DNA of 64,000 nt from Ceratotherium simum simum (GCF_000283155.1 NW_004454193.1:6748483-6812482); one strand, 5' to 3'; counted from the stretch's first letter, positions 25,649-38,538 are shown. Numbers and translations: made by a program. The notes: generated by a model not told the origin, from the letters alone.

Positions 25649-28600
25649 TTTTTTTCAGTTATTTTATTGAGATCATAATGGTTTATAACACTGTGTAATT
25701 TCAGTTGTACATTATTATTTATCAATTTCTTTATAGACTTTATTGTGCTTACCACCAGTAGTCTCATTTTTGTCTGTCACTGTACGTATGTGCCCCTTTA
25801 CCCCTTTCACCCATCCACAGCCCCCTTCCCCTCTGATAACCACTAATCAGTTCTCTTTATCCATGTGTTTGTTTATCTTCCACATATGAGTGAAATCATG
25901 CAATATTTGTCTTTCTCTGTCTGGCTTACTTCACTTAGCATCATACCCTCAAGGAAATGTTGAAAATGGGAGGATATTGTCTTTTTTTATGGCTGAGTAG
26001 TATTCTATTGTATATATATACCATATCTTCTTTATCCATTCATCCATAGATGGGCACTTGTGTTGCTTCCATGTCTTGGCTATCGTGAATAATGCTGCAG
26101 TGAACATAGGGGTGCATAAATCTCTTTGGATTGCTGATTTCAAGTTCTTTGGATAAATACCCAATAGTGGGAAAGCTGGATGTTATGGTACTTCTATTTT
26201 TAATATTTTGAGAAATCTCCATACTGTTTTCCGTAGTGGCTGCACCAATTTGCATTCCCACCAGCACTTCATGAGGGTTCCCTTTTCTACTCACCCTTTC
26301 CAATATTTATTTTTTGTCTAGGTAATTATAGCCATTCTGACCAGTGTAAAGTCATACCTCAATGTAGTTTTTATTTTTTAATTTTTAATTAGTTTATTTT
26401 TTTATTGCAGTAACATTGGTTTACAACATTGTATAAATTTCAGGTGTACATCATTATACTTCTATTTCTGCATAGATTATATCATGTTCACCACACTGAT
26501 ATTAATTACAATCCATCACCACACACGTGTGCCTAATCATCCCTTTTGCCCTCCTCCCTCCCCTCCTCTCCTCTGGTAACCACCAATCCAATCTCTGTCT
26601 CTATGTGTTTATTTGTTGTTGTTTTTATCTTCTACTTAAGAGTGATATCGTATGGTATTTGACCTTCTCCCTCTGACTTATTTTGCTTAGCATAATACCC
26701 TCAATGTTCATCCATGTTGTCATAAATGGCTGGATTTCATTGTCTCAGTGTAGATTTGATTTGCATTTCCCTAATAATTAGTGATGCTGAACATCTTTTC
26801 CTGCATCTGTTGGTCATCTGTATATCTTCTTTGGAAAAATGTCTGTTCATATCTGCCCATTTTTTGATTGGGTTATTTGTTCTTTTGTTGTTCAGTTGTG
26901 TGAGTTCTTTATATATTTTGGAAATTAACTCTTTGGCAGATAGACGAATTGCAAATGTTTCCTTCCAGCTGGTCAGTTGTCTTTTTGTTTTTTTCATGGG
27001 TTCTTTTGCCTTGCAGAAGCTTTTTAGTCTAATGTAGACCCATTTGTTTATTTTTTCTTTTGTTTCCTTTGCCTTACTAGACATTGTATTTGAAAAGACG
27101 CTGCTAAGACTGATAACAAATGGTGTCCATCCCATATTTTCTTCTAGGAGTTTTATACTTTCAGGTTTTACATTCAAGTCTTTAATCCATTTTGAGTTAA
27201 TTTTTGTAATTTGTACAAGACAAGGGTCTAGTTTCATTCTTTTGCCTATGGCTGTACAGTTTTCCCAACACCATTTATTGAAGAGACTTTCCTTTCTCCA
27301 TTGTATGTTCTTGGCTCCTTTGTCAAAGATTAACTGTCCATAGATGTGTGGTTTTATTATTGGGCTTTCAATTCTGTTTCATTGATCTGTGTGTCTGTTT
27401 TTGTGCCAGTACCATGCTGTTTTGATTACTGTAGCTTTGTAGTATATTTTGAAGTCAGGTATAGTGATGCCTCCAGCTTTGTTCTTTTTTCTCAGGATTA
27501 CTTTGTCTATTGGAGGTCTTTTGTTGCCCCATATGAGTTTTAGTATTCTTTTTTCTATTTCTGTGAAGAATGTCATTCGGATTCTGATTGGGATTGCATT
27601 GAATCTGTAGATTGCTTCAGGTGGTATGGACATTTTAAGTATGTTTATTCTTCCAATCCATGAGTGTGGAATGTCTTTCCATTTCTTTATGTTATCATCG
27701 ATTTCTTTCAATAATGTCTTATAGTTTTCAGTGTATAGGTCTTTCACCTGTTTGGTTAAATTTATTCCTAGATATTTTATTCTTTTCGCTGTGGTTGTAA
27801 ATGGGTTTGTATTCTTGACTTCTCTTTTTGCTAGTTTCTTGTTAGTGTGTAGAAAATTCAATATATTTCTGTAAGTTGATTTTTACCCTGCAACTTAGCT
27901 GTAGTTGATGATTATTTCTAATAGGTTTCTGATGAATTCTTTGGGGTTTTCTATATATAGAATCATCTCATCTGCAAACAGTGAGAGTTTCACTTCTTCC
28001 TTTTTAATTTGGATTCCTTTTATTTGTTTATCCTGCCTAATTGCTCTGGTCAAAAGCTCTGGTACTATATTGAATAGGAGTGGTGAGAGTGGGCACCCTT
28101 GTCTTGTTCCTGTTCTCAGAGGGATGGCTTTCAGTGTTTCTCCACTGAGTATGATGTTGACTGTGGGTTTGTCATATATGGCCTTTATTATGTTGAAGTA
28201 CTTTCCTTAAATACCTATTTTGTTGACAATTTTTGTCATAAATCGATGTTGTGTCTTGTCAAATGATTTCTCTGCATCTATTGAGATGATCATATGAATT
28301 TTATCGCTCATTTTGTTAATGTGGTGTATCACATTGATTGATTTGCGGATGTTGAGCCATCTCTTTGTTCCTGGAATAAATCCCATTTGATTATGGTTTA
28401 TGACCCTTTTAGTGTATTGCTGTATTTGGTGTGCCAGTATTTTGCTAGAATTTTTACATCTATGTTCATCAGTGATATTGGCCTGTAATTTTCCTTCTTT
28501 TTGTTGTCCTTGCCTGCTTTTTGTATCAGGGTGATGTTGGCCTCATAGAATGAGTTAGGAAGCATTCCATCTTCTTCAATTTTTTGGAATAATTGAGGAG

Positions 28601-31600
28601 GATAGCTATTAAATCTTCTTTGAATGTTTGGCAGAATTCTCCAGAGAAGCCATCTGGTCCTGGATGTTTATTTTTGGGGCAGGTTTGATTACTGTTTTAA
28701 TCTCTTTACTTGTGATTGGTTTGTTCAGATTTTCTATTTCTTTTTGATTCAGTTTTGGGGGGTTGTATGAGTCTAAGAATTTATCCATTTCTTCTAGATT
28801 GCCCAATTCATTGGCATGTAGTTTTTCATACTATTCTCTTGTAATCCTTTGTATTTCTGTGGTATCTGTTGTAATGTCTCCTTTTTCATTTCTAATTTTA
28901 TTTATTTGAGCCTTGTGTCTTTTTTATTAGTGAGTCTGGCTAAGAGTTTGTCAATTTTGTTTATTATCTCAAAGAATCAGCCTTTTGTTTCATTGATCTT
29001 TTCTACAGTTTTTTTGTTTGTTTGTTTAAATTTCATTTATTTCTGCTCTAATTTTTATTATTTCCCTCCTGATGACTTGGGGCTTTGTTTGTTCTTCTTT
29101 TTCTAATTCTGTTAGGTGTAGTTTAATGTTGGTTATTTGGGATTTTCTTGTCTGATAAGGTGGGCCTGTATTGCTATGAGTTTCCCTCTCAGGACAGATT
29201 TTGCTGCATCCCATATGAGTTGGTACGGTGTGTTTTCATTTTCATTTGTCTCAAGTTTTTTTTTTTTTCTCCTTTAATTTCTTCAATAATCCATTGGTTG
29301 TTCAGTAGAATGTTGTTTAGTCTCCAGATCTTTGTCACTTTCCTGTTTTTTTTTTTTATTTTTTATTGTAGTTGATTTCCAGTTTCATAGCATTATGGTC
29401 AGAAAAGATGCTTGGTATGATTTCAATCTTCTTAAATTTATAGATGCTTGCCTTGTTTCTCAATATATGGTTTATCCTTGGAATGTTCCATGAGCACTTG
29501 AGAAGAATGTGTAAGCTGCTGTGTTTGGATGGTGTGCTTTCTATACACCTATTAAGTCCATCTCATCTAGTTTTTCATTTAAGTTCTCTATTTCCTTATC
29601 GACTTTCTGTCTTACATCAATGATCTATCTATTGATGTAAGTGGGGTGATAAGATCCCCTACTATTATTGTGTTGTTGTTAATATCTCCTTTAGGTTTGT
29701 TAATAGTTGCTTTATGTACTCTGGTGCTCCTGTGTTGGGGGCATATATATTTATAATTGATATGTCTTCTTGGTGGAGTGTCCCTTTTATCATTATATAT
29801 TGCACCTCTTTATTTTTCTTAACATGTTTTATCTTGAAGTATTCTTTGTCTGATATGAGTATGGCAACACCTGCTTTCTTTTGTTTGCCATTAGCTTGGA
29901 GTATTGTCATCCGTCCTTTCACTCTGAGCCTGTGTTTGTCTTTAGAGCTGAGAGGTGTTTCCTGGAGGCAACACATTGTTGGATCTTGTTTTTCAATCCA
30001 TCCTGCCACTCTGTGTCTTTTGATTGGAAAATTCAATCCATTTACCATTTAGAGTGACTATTGATATATGACGGCTTAATGCTGCTATTTTATCACTCTT
30101 TTTCCAGTTCTTTTGCATTTGCTTTGTTTCTCGTCCCATGTGCTTTGGACTACTAATTCAGTTTGGTAGTTCTGTGTGATGGTTTTCTTAGCCTTCTCTT
30201 TATTTGTCGTATGTGTCTCTGTTGTGATGATTTGTTTAGTGGTTACCATGAGGTTTGTATAAAAAATCTCGTAGATGAGATAGTCCATTTTCTGATGGCT
30301 TCTTATTTCCTTAGACTAAGTCAATTCCATCCCTTTCCTCTTCCCCTTCTAAGTTATTATTGTCACAATTTATTCCATCTTGTGTTGTGAGTTTTTGTTT
30401 AACGTAATGAGGTTATATTTATTTTTGATGTTTTCCTTCCCTTAATATTTGGTATTATATTGAAGTGTTTGCTAACCTATTCTGATAGACAGCTGCAAGT
30501 TTTCTGATTTTGTCTACCTATTTTTCACTTGCTCAAAGCTTTGTGCCCCCTTTCTCTTTTATTTTTTTTCAGACATGAAGGACTTCTTGAGCATTTCTTG
30601 TAGTGGGGGTCTTGTGGCAATCAACTCCCTTAGCTTTTGTTTATCTGGGAAAGTTTTTATTTCTCTATCATATCTGAAGGATATTTTCACTGGATAGAGT
30701 ATTCTTGGCTGAAAGTTTTTGTCTTTCAGAACTTTGAATATTAAACTCTATCCTAGCCTGTAGACTTTCTGTCTAGATATTGGCTAAGAACCTGACTGGG
30801 ATTCCTTTTTATGTTATTTTTTTTGTCTTGCTGCCCTTTATATCTGTTTTTTCGTCATTGACTTTTGCTAGCTTTACTACCATATGCCTTGGAGAGGGTC
30901 TTGTTATGTTCATTTATTTAGGAGATCTCTTGACATCATTCACTAGTATTTCCAGCTCCTTCCCCAGGTTTTGGAAGTTCTTAGCTATTATTTCTTTGAA
31001 CAAGCTCTCTGGTCCTTTTCCCCTCTCTTCTCCCTCTGGAATATCTATAAGCCTTATGTTGCATTTGCTAATTGAGTCAGATATTTCTCAGAGAATTTCT
31101 TCATTTCTTTTTAGTCTTAGTTCTCTGTCTTCCTCCATCTGGAGCATTTCTGCATTTCTGTTCTCAATAATGCTAATTCTTTCCTCCATATTGTCAGCTC
31201 TATTCTTTAAAGATTCGTTTTTCATCTCCAACATTTCTGATTGGTTTTTATTTATAGTTTCAGTCTCTTTGGTGAAGAAGTTCCTGATTTCATTGAATTT
31301 TCTATCTGTGTTTTCTTGTAATTCGTAGGGCTTTTTTATGATAACTATTTTGAATTCTCTGTCATTTGGGTTATTAATTTCTGTGCCTTCTGGATTGATT
31401 TCTGGGGGCTTATCATTTTCCTTCCGGTCTGGAGATTTAATATATTTTTGCATACTTCCTGAGAGTGTCGGCTTATTTTTCCTCATTCTGAAAATACCTG
31501 GTTGCAGCTTCCACCTGCTGCCACTAGATGGGGGTCAAGAACTGTGAATTCTGAGCCTGCTGCGATCCACAGGTGCTCTGGCTGATTGATTGTGCCGGGG

Positions 31601-32068
31601 CACTAAGCAGGGTGGGGAACCCTCTATCACCTGCCTGATTACAGGGGCTTCTCTTGCTTCTCTCACTATCTGCTCTCTAGGGGTGCTAGCTTGTTAAAGG
31701 CACCCCCTCAACAGTTCAGTCCCCTCTGTATGGGACTTTCCCACAGGCTGTGAGAGAGCTTGGAGAGTGACAGTTTTCCTGTGGAGGGCTGCCCCTGCCC
31801 CCTCTCTCTCTCTGAGAGCCAAGCGGTCCCTGTCCCAGGGTCACTGTCATTCGGGATGGGGAGGAGTTCTCCTTACCTCCTTCCACTTGCTCTGGGGATT
31901 CCAGCAGCTCCACCTTCAGACGTAGGGCTGTGTGGGTCTCTCAGACATCTTTTCTGTTGTGTGAATGTCCTCTGTTGACATATGAATATCCTTTTTGTTA
32001 TATCTTAGGTGGAGAGTCTATGGGGAAAGTTCACTCCACTGTGATGCTGACATCACTCCTTCATTGAT
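25649..32068 (-). mobile_element. Near full-length L1 (inactive), interrupted by a nested L1 3' end
   Basis: On the minus strand this element shows, from high to low coordinate: a 5' UTR-like GC-richer region (about 31500-32068), an ORF1 part (31088-31486, coiled-coil-rich, Glu/Lys/Asn-rich), an ORF2 endonuclease start (29665-30048) and ORF2 C-terminal blocks (27379-27861 and 26737-27237). The very C-terminal [15 protein letters not shown] block is at about 25960-26080, followed by a 3' UTR ending in poly(T) at about 25649 on the plus strand. ORF1 and ORF2 are broken into several frames by stops and frameshifts, so it is not retrotransposition-competent. The 3' UTR is of the kind found in horse L1s. 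A second L1 3' end (about 26370-26735) splits it. Confidence 0.85.
26370..26735 (-). mobile_element. Nested L1 3'-end insertion
   Basis: The host L1 text ('acctcaatgtagtttttatt' near 26360) resumes as 'agtgtagatttgatttgcat' near 26750. Between them lies another L1 3' UTR beginning 'attgcagtaacattggttta'. This is a 5'-truncated insertion of a second L1 family inside the larger L1, making its ORF2 discontinuous. Confidence 0.7.
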
Positions 32069-34370
32069 CTTTTTAATTTTTTTTTTTGGTCTCTAATTTA
32101 TTTCTAATCTGATTTTTATTATTTCCCTCCTTCGGCTGTCTTTAGGCTTTGTTCTTCTTTTTCTAGTGCTTTTAGGTATAGTGTTAGATTGTTATTTTTG
32201 ATATTTGTCTTGTTTTTCTGAGGTAGGCCTGTATTGCTATAAACTTTCCCCTTAGTACAACTTTTGGTACAAATCCAATAGGTTTGGCATGTTGTGTTTT
32301 CATTTTCATTTGTCTACAGGTATTTTTTATTTCCCCTTTGACTTCTTCATTGATCCAATAGTTTTACAGTAGCATGTTGTTTAGTCTCCACATATTTGTG
32401 ACTTTTCCAGCTTTTTTCTTGTAGTTGATTTCTAGTTTCATAGCATTATGGTCAGAAAAGATGCTTGATATATTTCAATCTTATTAAGTTTATTGAGGCT
32501 TGCTTTGTTTACCAACATATGGCCTATCTTTGAGAATGTTCATGTGCACCTGAGAAGAATGTGTATTCTGTTGTTTTTGGATGGAATGCTCTCTATATAT
32601 CTATTAGGTCTATCTGGTCTATTGTTTTATTTAAGACCACCAATTCCTCGTTGACTTTCTGTCTGGATGATCTATCCATTGTTGTAAGAGCACTGTTAAA
32701 GTCCCCTACTATTACTGTGTTGCTATCAATTTATCCCTTTAGGTCTCCTAATATGTTGCTTATAAACTTTGGTACTTATGTTTTAGTTGCACATATATTA
32801 ATAAGTGTTCTGTCTTCTTGGTGGAATGTGTTTTTATTATTGTATAGTGTCTATGTTTGTCTCTTGCTATCCTTTTTGTCTTGAAGTCTGTTTTATGTGA
32901 TATAAATATGACTGCCTCCACTTTCTTTTGGTTGCCATTTGCTTGGAGTATCATCTTCCATCACTTCACTCTGAGCCTATGTTTGTCTTTAGAGATCAGA
33001 TGTGTGTCCTGGAGGCAGCATATTGTTGGGTCTTGTTTTTTAATCCATCCAGACACTCTGTCTTTTCATTGGTAAATTCAACCCATTTACATTTAGGATG
33101 ATTGTTGATATATGAGTGCTTAATACTGCCATTGTATCTTTTGTTTCTGGTTGTTCTGTATTTCCATTGTTCTTTTTTCCTTGTATTTCTTTCTGCCACT
33201 TCGGTTTGATTGTTTTCTGTGACATTTTCCTCAATTTTCTCTTCATTTATGATTTGTGACTCTGCTTTAATTTTTTGTTTCATGGTTACCATAAGGTTTC
33301 CATAAAAGATGTCATAGATGGGGTAGTCCTGTTTCTGATTGCCTCTTATATCCACTAGCCTATTCAGAGTCCGTCCTTTTACTCTTCTCCTTCTATGTTT
33401 TTTTTTTTTTTGTCACAAATTATTCTTTTTTTGTGTTGTGAGTTTGTGACAAAATTGAAGTTGTTATAGTTATTTTGGATGCCTTCTTTCCTTTTGTCCT
33501 TTATGTTATAATTGTTTACTAACCAGTTCTGATATAGAGTTGCAATTTTCTGATTTTGCCTGTCTATTTATCACCTTGCTCAAAGTTTTGCAAACCTTTA
33601 CCCTTTTGTATCAGGTAGGAGGGCTCCTTTCAACATTTCTTGTAAGGCAGAGCTGAACTCCCTCAGCTTTTGTTTGTCTGGGAAAGCTTTCATTTCTCCA
33701 CCATACCTGAAGGATAATTTTGCTGGATAGAGTGTTATTGGCTGATAGTTTCTGTCTTTCAGTATTTTTAATGTATCATTCTATTCTCTTCTACCCTGTA
33801 GTTTCTGATGAGAAATCCACTGAAAGCAAGATACAGGTTCCTCTGTAGGTTTTCTTTTTTTTCCCCGCTCTTGCTGACCTTAATATTCTTTCTTTATATT
33901 AACTTTTGACAGTTATGATATTATGTGCCTTAGAGAAAGTTTTTTGTATTGAGATAATGAAGAGTTCTATTAGCTTCATGTACTTGTATATCTATTTCCT
34001 CCCCAGAGTTTGGGAAGTTCTTAGCTATTATTTCTTTGAGTAAGCTATCTGATCCTTTCTCTCTCACTCCTTCCTCTGGCATACTTGTAATTTTTATGTT
34101 ACTTTTCTTAATTGAGTCAGATATTTCTAATATAATTTCTTCATTTCTTAAAATCATAGTTCTCTCTCCTCTTCAATCTGAATCATTTCTAGATTTCAAT
34201 CTTTGAGCTGACTAATTCTATCTTCCATATTTTTAGTCCTTTCTACCTTATTTTTCATATAATTAATTGCATTCTTCCTCTCCAGAATTTGTGTTTGGTT
34301 TATTTTTAGAGATTCAATCTCTTTGGTGAAGTACTCCTTCTGTTCATCCACTTTATTCTTAAGCACACCT
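32069..34370 (-). mobile_element. Second, truncated L1 copy
   Basis: It repeats the neighbouring L1's minus-strand order: ORF2 N-terminal and endonuclease text at 32069-33355 parallels 28990-30290, and an ORF1 piece at 33930-34157 parallels 31020-31090. The ORF2 3' half and 3' UTR are absent at this junction. Frames are broken. It probably represents an older L1 that the longer copy landed in or recombined with. Confidence 0.75.
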
Positions 34371-34519
34371 TTTTTACATACTCGCTATAAAATGGACACA
34401 TATTCTTCATCTTTCTCTTTTTAATACAATTGCATCTAGGATATAGTTCCACATTGTCATCAATGCAGTTTTCATTTATTATTCTATAAATTTATAATGT
34501 GTAAATATGTATGTATATG

Positions 34520-35000
34520 CAATTATATATAAATATATAATCACATATCTAATACCCTCTTTATAGAGTTTTCAATCTTTTTCTGGTAAAATAATGCTTT
34601 GGTGTGCATGTATATTTTTGCACATTCAAAGGTATAATTTCACAATAAAATCCTAGAAGTTGAATTGCTAAGCTAAAGATTATATGCATTTTATATTTTG
34701 ATAACATTTTCCATTAATATATGAGGTTATCTGCTTCCCCACACCTGGGTGAATATATTATGTAAAATGTCTTGCAGTTGCCAATGTTGATCCATGAAAA
34801 ATAATTCCTCAGTCAAGGTTAGTTTGTAATCCTCTTGTTATGAGTGAGGTTGAATGGATTTTCATATTTAAAAGCCACTCATGTTTCCTTTTCCATAAAC
34901 TGTCTATTTATATCGATTACTCAGTTTTCTGGGTTGTTCTTTTCTCATTGATTTTAGGAGCTCTTTAGACATCAAGGAATTTAACCCTTGATACTTATGT
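34520..35000 (-). repeat. Old L1 fragment
   Basis: 'aagttgaattgctaagctaa', 'gttgccaatgttgatccatg' and 'tgattttaggagctctttag' resemble antisense text of old L1M/HAL1 elements. No frame remains. Confidence 0.5.
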
Positions 35001-35920
35001 TGTTCATTTTTTCCAGTTGAACAGTCCATGTGCCCATCACAGAGTACAGACTCAGTGATGGTTGTTGAATAATAATAATAGTAACATTTATTAACCACTC
35101 ACTGTGTGCTTTATGAAATTTGTTTCACTGAATCCTTATGACAACCTAGGAAGTACTTCTGTTATTATCTGTATTATTAGATGAGAATGAATAAATGAAA
35201 TAATGAATAAACCACAGTACACCAACACACTCTGTGTGAAAGGCACTGTTTTCATTGTCGAGAGTCCTGCGTGAACTGGGTAAGAGTCTCTATTGTGCAA
35301 TTTTTTAGTGACATTTCCTCTTGTGCAGTTCCCATAATTTTTTCTATTGATAACTTCATGTGATTGACTTATTATTTTAAGCATGGAGCAGGTCATAAAT
35401 TTAGGGATAAATGATCTAACCTCACTAGTGACAGTTCATAGCATTTACATTAGATACCCTGAATTCAGATCACTTTGGGCTGGAATTATGAAAAACGTGG
35501 TTCTTGCCTTTTAAAGCCCTGGGCAGTAGCCTTATGGGAGTTCTGGGAAGTGCAGGGCTGGTGAGACCAGTGGTCTGAGAGAGGGAAAAAAGTGGCTCTA
35601 ATTTTCAAAAACATTAGATGCCTGAATGCCCACAAGTGCCCACCCCTGTGGGCTTTAGTACAAAGAGAAACACTCATCAAGCAAATGTTGGCAGCTTTTT
35701 TTCACCTTCCTCTCTAAAAATGTGAGTGGAGGCATTATCCAGGGAAGGATTGCATCTGTAAACCATAGATTAAATACCAACCCACCAGTCCTCCTGGGCT
35801 CCTGCACAGTGTTGGGGCAGGTGAGGAGCTTTGTACTCAGTGGGGAGTCATGTCTTCTCCTCAGCTCATCCCCAGTTCATGTTCCTGCAAGAGCAGGAGC
35901 CCCTGAGACCAGTTTCTTAC

Positions 35921-36070
35921 TGAACATGACAGTTTCTCCCTTCAGGAAGGCATCTCCAAAGACAAAGTGTATTTCATCAGAGTGAGCGGCTTTGTCGAAA
36001 GCCAGCTTCATGTCCTTTAAGCTCTGGGGTCGGTGCTGAGACTCATAGATGTAGACAAGTGCACCAACAT
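35921..36070 (-). pseudogene. CES5A-like orphan exon (acceptor destroyed)
   Basis: Translated on the minus strand this 150-base exon gives VYIYESQHRPQSLKDMKLAF followed by DKAAHSDEIHFVFGDAFLKG and ETVMF. It corresponds to the CES exon holding the catalytic His (here in AHSDE). The xQHRPQ motif and the extra six codons after FLKG (the CES1 exon is 132 bases) point to CES5A (cauxin), the kidney/epididymis-secreted member of the family. The frame is open and the donor GTAAGA is intact (35920-35915). The dinucleotide before the homologous exon start (36072-36071) is AA instead of AG, after a normal pyrimidine-rich tract. No neighbouring CES5A exon was found on either side. I read it as a relic; use of a cryptic acceptor cannot be excluded. 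Confidence 0.75.
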
Positions 36071-36574
36071 TTGTAGAAAGTAGGAGACGGCCACAGCCCG
36101 GCACGCATGCAGGATGGAGCAGGGGCTGGTCCCACATTCCCACCCATCTAATTCTGGATTCACAGACCTACAGATGGGACAGTCCAGAGACAGGAGGTAA
36201 CCTGAATCAAGCTACCTTCCCTCTTCCTCATTTGAGGCTAGTGTTTCCTACTACAGCAGCCCTCACAAGCCTAGTGACAGACAGCTCACTATGCCTCAGG
36301 CAGTCTGAGAGGCCAGTAGTCTACTTCTCTACAAGTCCTTTCAAACTGAGCCAAGATCTACCTCCTTGTGACTTCCTCTCACTGACTCTGGGTCAACTGT
36401 CTGAAGACAAACTAAACAATTTATTCCCTGCTTCCAAGATGTCCCATGCATCATGCATTCCTTCACCTCTCTTCTACTGAAGGTCTTTGCTCTGTAATTT
36501 CCCCTCTCTTTCTCTGCATCATCAGTTTTTCTCTACCATTAGTAGCAAACATGCTTATAAAGTTTCCCATTGAA

Positions 36575-36645
36575 ACACACAAACACACACATGCACACAC
36601 AAACACATGCGTGGGCACACATACACAGGCACACAAAAACATACA
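36575..36645 (+). repeat. Imperfect (CA)n-rich simple sequence
   Basis: A run of cacac/acaca words with interruptions (acacacaaacacacacatgc type). Intergenic. Confidence 0.8.
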
Positions 36646-36840
36646 TAATCTTGGTCTCAGGTTCTCGTCCAATAACTTTCTTATTTCTTTAAATCTCTCC
36701 TAGCAAGCCCCACAATACAGTTGCCTTATACTCACTATCTACGCTTCCTCTCCCCTCACTCTCTGTCTCTTTTAATTGAAGTATGATTTACGGACAATAA
36801 AAAGCACAGATTGTAAGTGTACATTTTCATGAGTTTTTAA

Positions 36841-36895
36841 AGAGGAAGATTGGCAACAGATGTTAGCCCAGGGCCAATCTTCCTTTCCAAAAGAA
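36841..36895 (+). mobile_element. ERE SINE 3' tail fragment
   Basis: Only the terminal part of the SINE is present: 'gaagattggcaacagatgtt' to 'gggccaatcttc'. It contains the GAAGATTGGC/GCCAATCTTC inverted repeat and is followed by an A-rich tail. Confidence 0.75.
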
Positions 36896-37468
36896 ATAAA
36901 GACAGAAAAAGAAACCGTTTCAGGAGTTTCCACAAATGTATACACATTCACATAAAAAGTGTCAAACACGATGTCCAGTAATTGTTGATTTTTTTCCCTA
37001 CATGTCACATCAAAGCGTTAGTCCTATTCTCGCTCTTTTTGACTAATCAGAAAGAGATTTCAGTGTGAATCTGAGCTCTCCTACCAGATTAAATTCAGGG
37101 AAATCACTGAATCCACAGTTGTTATTGGTTTATGAGAGATTGAGCAAGAGGAAGGAGTGGGGCTTTGGAGTTAGAGGGATCCAACAGTGTAACCTGGGGC
37201 AAGTCTCCCCCACTGCCCCAGCTCTGGTATCCCTCTGAAAACTGAAATGGTAGGGGGGCACATAAAAGGTGGTAGTCTCCCTGAGTGTGTCCTCTCTCTT
37301 TTTCTGCACCAGCAAATTATCCATCCCAGGTCTCCTAAGTGCCAGGGTGTCACAGTGTTGTCTCACTGCCCTCCTCTCTGCTTCAGGCCAGACGCTCATA
37401 GGAGGGCAGCAAAGGGCAGCCTGGGCCTCTGTTGGGGCCACTGTGACAAACCTGCCCTGTATTCACAG

Positions 37469-37567
37469 GTATGGACAGGCTCAGCATCTATATCCAGCAG
37501 ATGATGGGGTTCTAGCCAGGCCTGTACTGGAGACTGCGTGAAGTTTGTCAGCCCTGCCATCCATTTG
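37469..37567 (+). pseudogene. SLC6A2-like exon relic (TM11 region)
   Basis: A cag acceptor at 37466-37468 is followed by a frame reading Y-G-M-D-R-L-S then IQQMMGF, stop, PGLYWRL, closely matching the norepinephrine transporter text before TM12. The stop (TAG, 37513-37515) replaces an arginine codon. After LYWRL the expected C-W-K codons are two bases short, shifting the frame; KFVSPA then continues in the new frame. The exon is 99 bases where about 101 are expected. A GTGTGT donor-like sequence follows. SLC6A2 encodes a 12-TM Na+/Cl- dependent transporter of the plasma membrane. This copy is dead. Confidence 0.8.
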
Positions 37568-37869
37568 GTGTGTAGTGTGTGACCAGGGCATCCTGGGGGT
37601 GAGGTGGGCATGTTTGCTTCTTAGGGGAGGAGGTTCTGGGATGCAGAGGCCTGGTCATGCAGACAGGACAATCAGCGTGCTCAGCACTGTTGACACCATG
37701 GTGAACTTCCACCTTGACAGGGTCTCCAGCCTGGGGCCAGGTCCCCAGGGGATGTGTATGCCACCACTCAGCCCAGCTTCAAGGTCACCTTTCCATTTTT
37801 CTTCTTCTCCTTTTCTTGCTCCCATTGTCTGCTTTGTTATCCTTCGCTTCTTAAATTCTTTCTCTACTA

Positions 37870-38074
37870 CATTTCTCCTTCTATCACTTTCCTCATTTTC
37901 TTTGTTCCCTGTATCTCACTCACTGCTCATTTCTCTCTGATCTTTCTCTTCTTCTCTCACTCTCCCCCCTCCTTCTCTCCCTTCTCTCTCCCTGTCTGTT
38001 CCCTCTCCGTGTCTCTCTTCTTTTCTTTCCCTTCCCTCCTTACCTTTCTTTTCCTCCTTGCCCCCCTCCACCCT
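37870..38074 (+). repeat. Pyrimidine-rich tract, probable displaced splice tract
   Basis: About 200 bases of almost pure C/T (ccttctctcc, cccccctcca) end directly at the ERV-B 3' LTR. It sits where the polypyrimidine tract of the following SLC6A2-like exon would have been before the provirus inserted. It could equally be ordinary simple sequence. Confidence 0.55.
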
Positions 38075-38538
38075 TGTTATTGTCAAGCTTAAAATTAAAT
38101 AGCCAGTTACCTTACCAGCAAAGTGAGTTTATTCAGGAAAAGCCAAAGGAATTGCAATTAAGGACAAGCAAGCTATGGCAAAAATCATAGGCATGCCCAC
38201 AGAACACAGAAGAGGAGTTTGCTTTTATAGAGAAAAAGGAGTTTTGGAGGGGCTGTTCAAAGTGAAAGTTCACTGGAGGAGCGTAAGAGTTCAGGGTGAT
38301 GATGTCTTCTCATTGGCTGAGCTGTGGCATTTTCTGTTGGTTGGGTTTTTCGCCAGGCAGGAAAGAATTCTTCCTTCCTTCTGGTAGAGTAGTAAGGTAG
38401 TAGCCAACTTCCTGTTAGAAATGTAAGGTTCTTCTCTTCCTGTTCGGGGTAATTGTCAAAGAGTGGTAGAGCCTTAGAGTTCCCTCTACAGGCCTTCCTG
38501 ACTCCAATTTTATTTGAGGTTTCATTTATTAACTTTCA
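38075..38538 (-). mobile_element. ERV-B 3' LTR
   Basis: 464 bases with plus-strand ends TG (38075) and CA (38538). It is a direct repeat of 44764-45228, with the same blocks in the same order. In minus sense it contains the TATA box (CTATAAAA, about 38225) and a poly(A) signal region before the terminal CA. The adjoining minus-sense purine tract ACGGGAAAAAG (38539-38549) is a polypurine tract, which identifies this as the 3' LTR of a minus-strand provirus. Confidence 0.85.

Noticed and set aside
26737..30048. Several 100-180 codon open frames on both strands
   Set aside because: Minus-strand ones are broken L1 ORF2 pieces; plus-strand ones are their antisense shadows.
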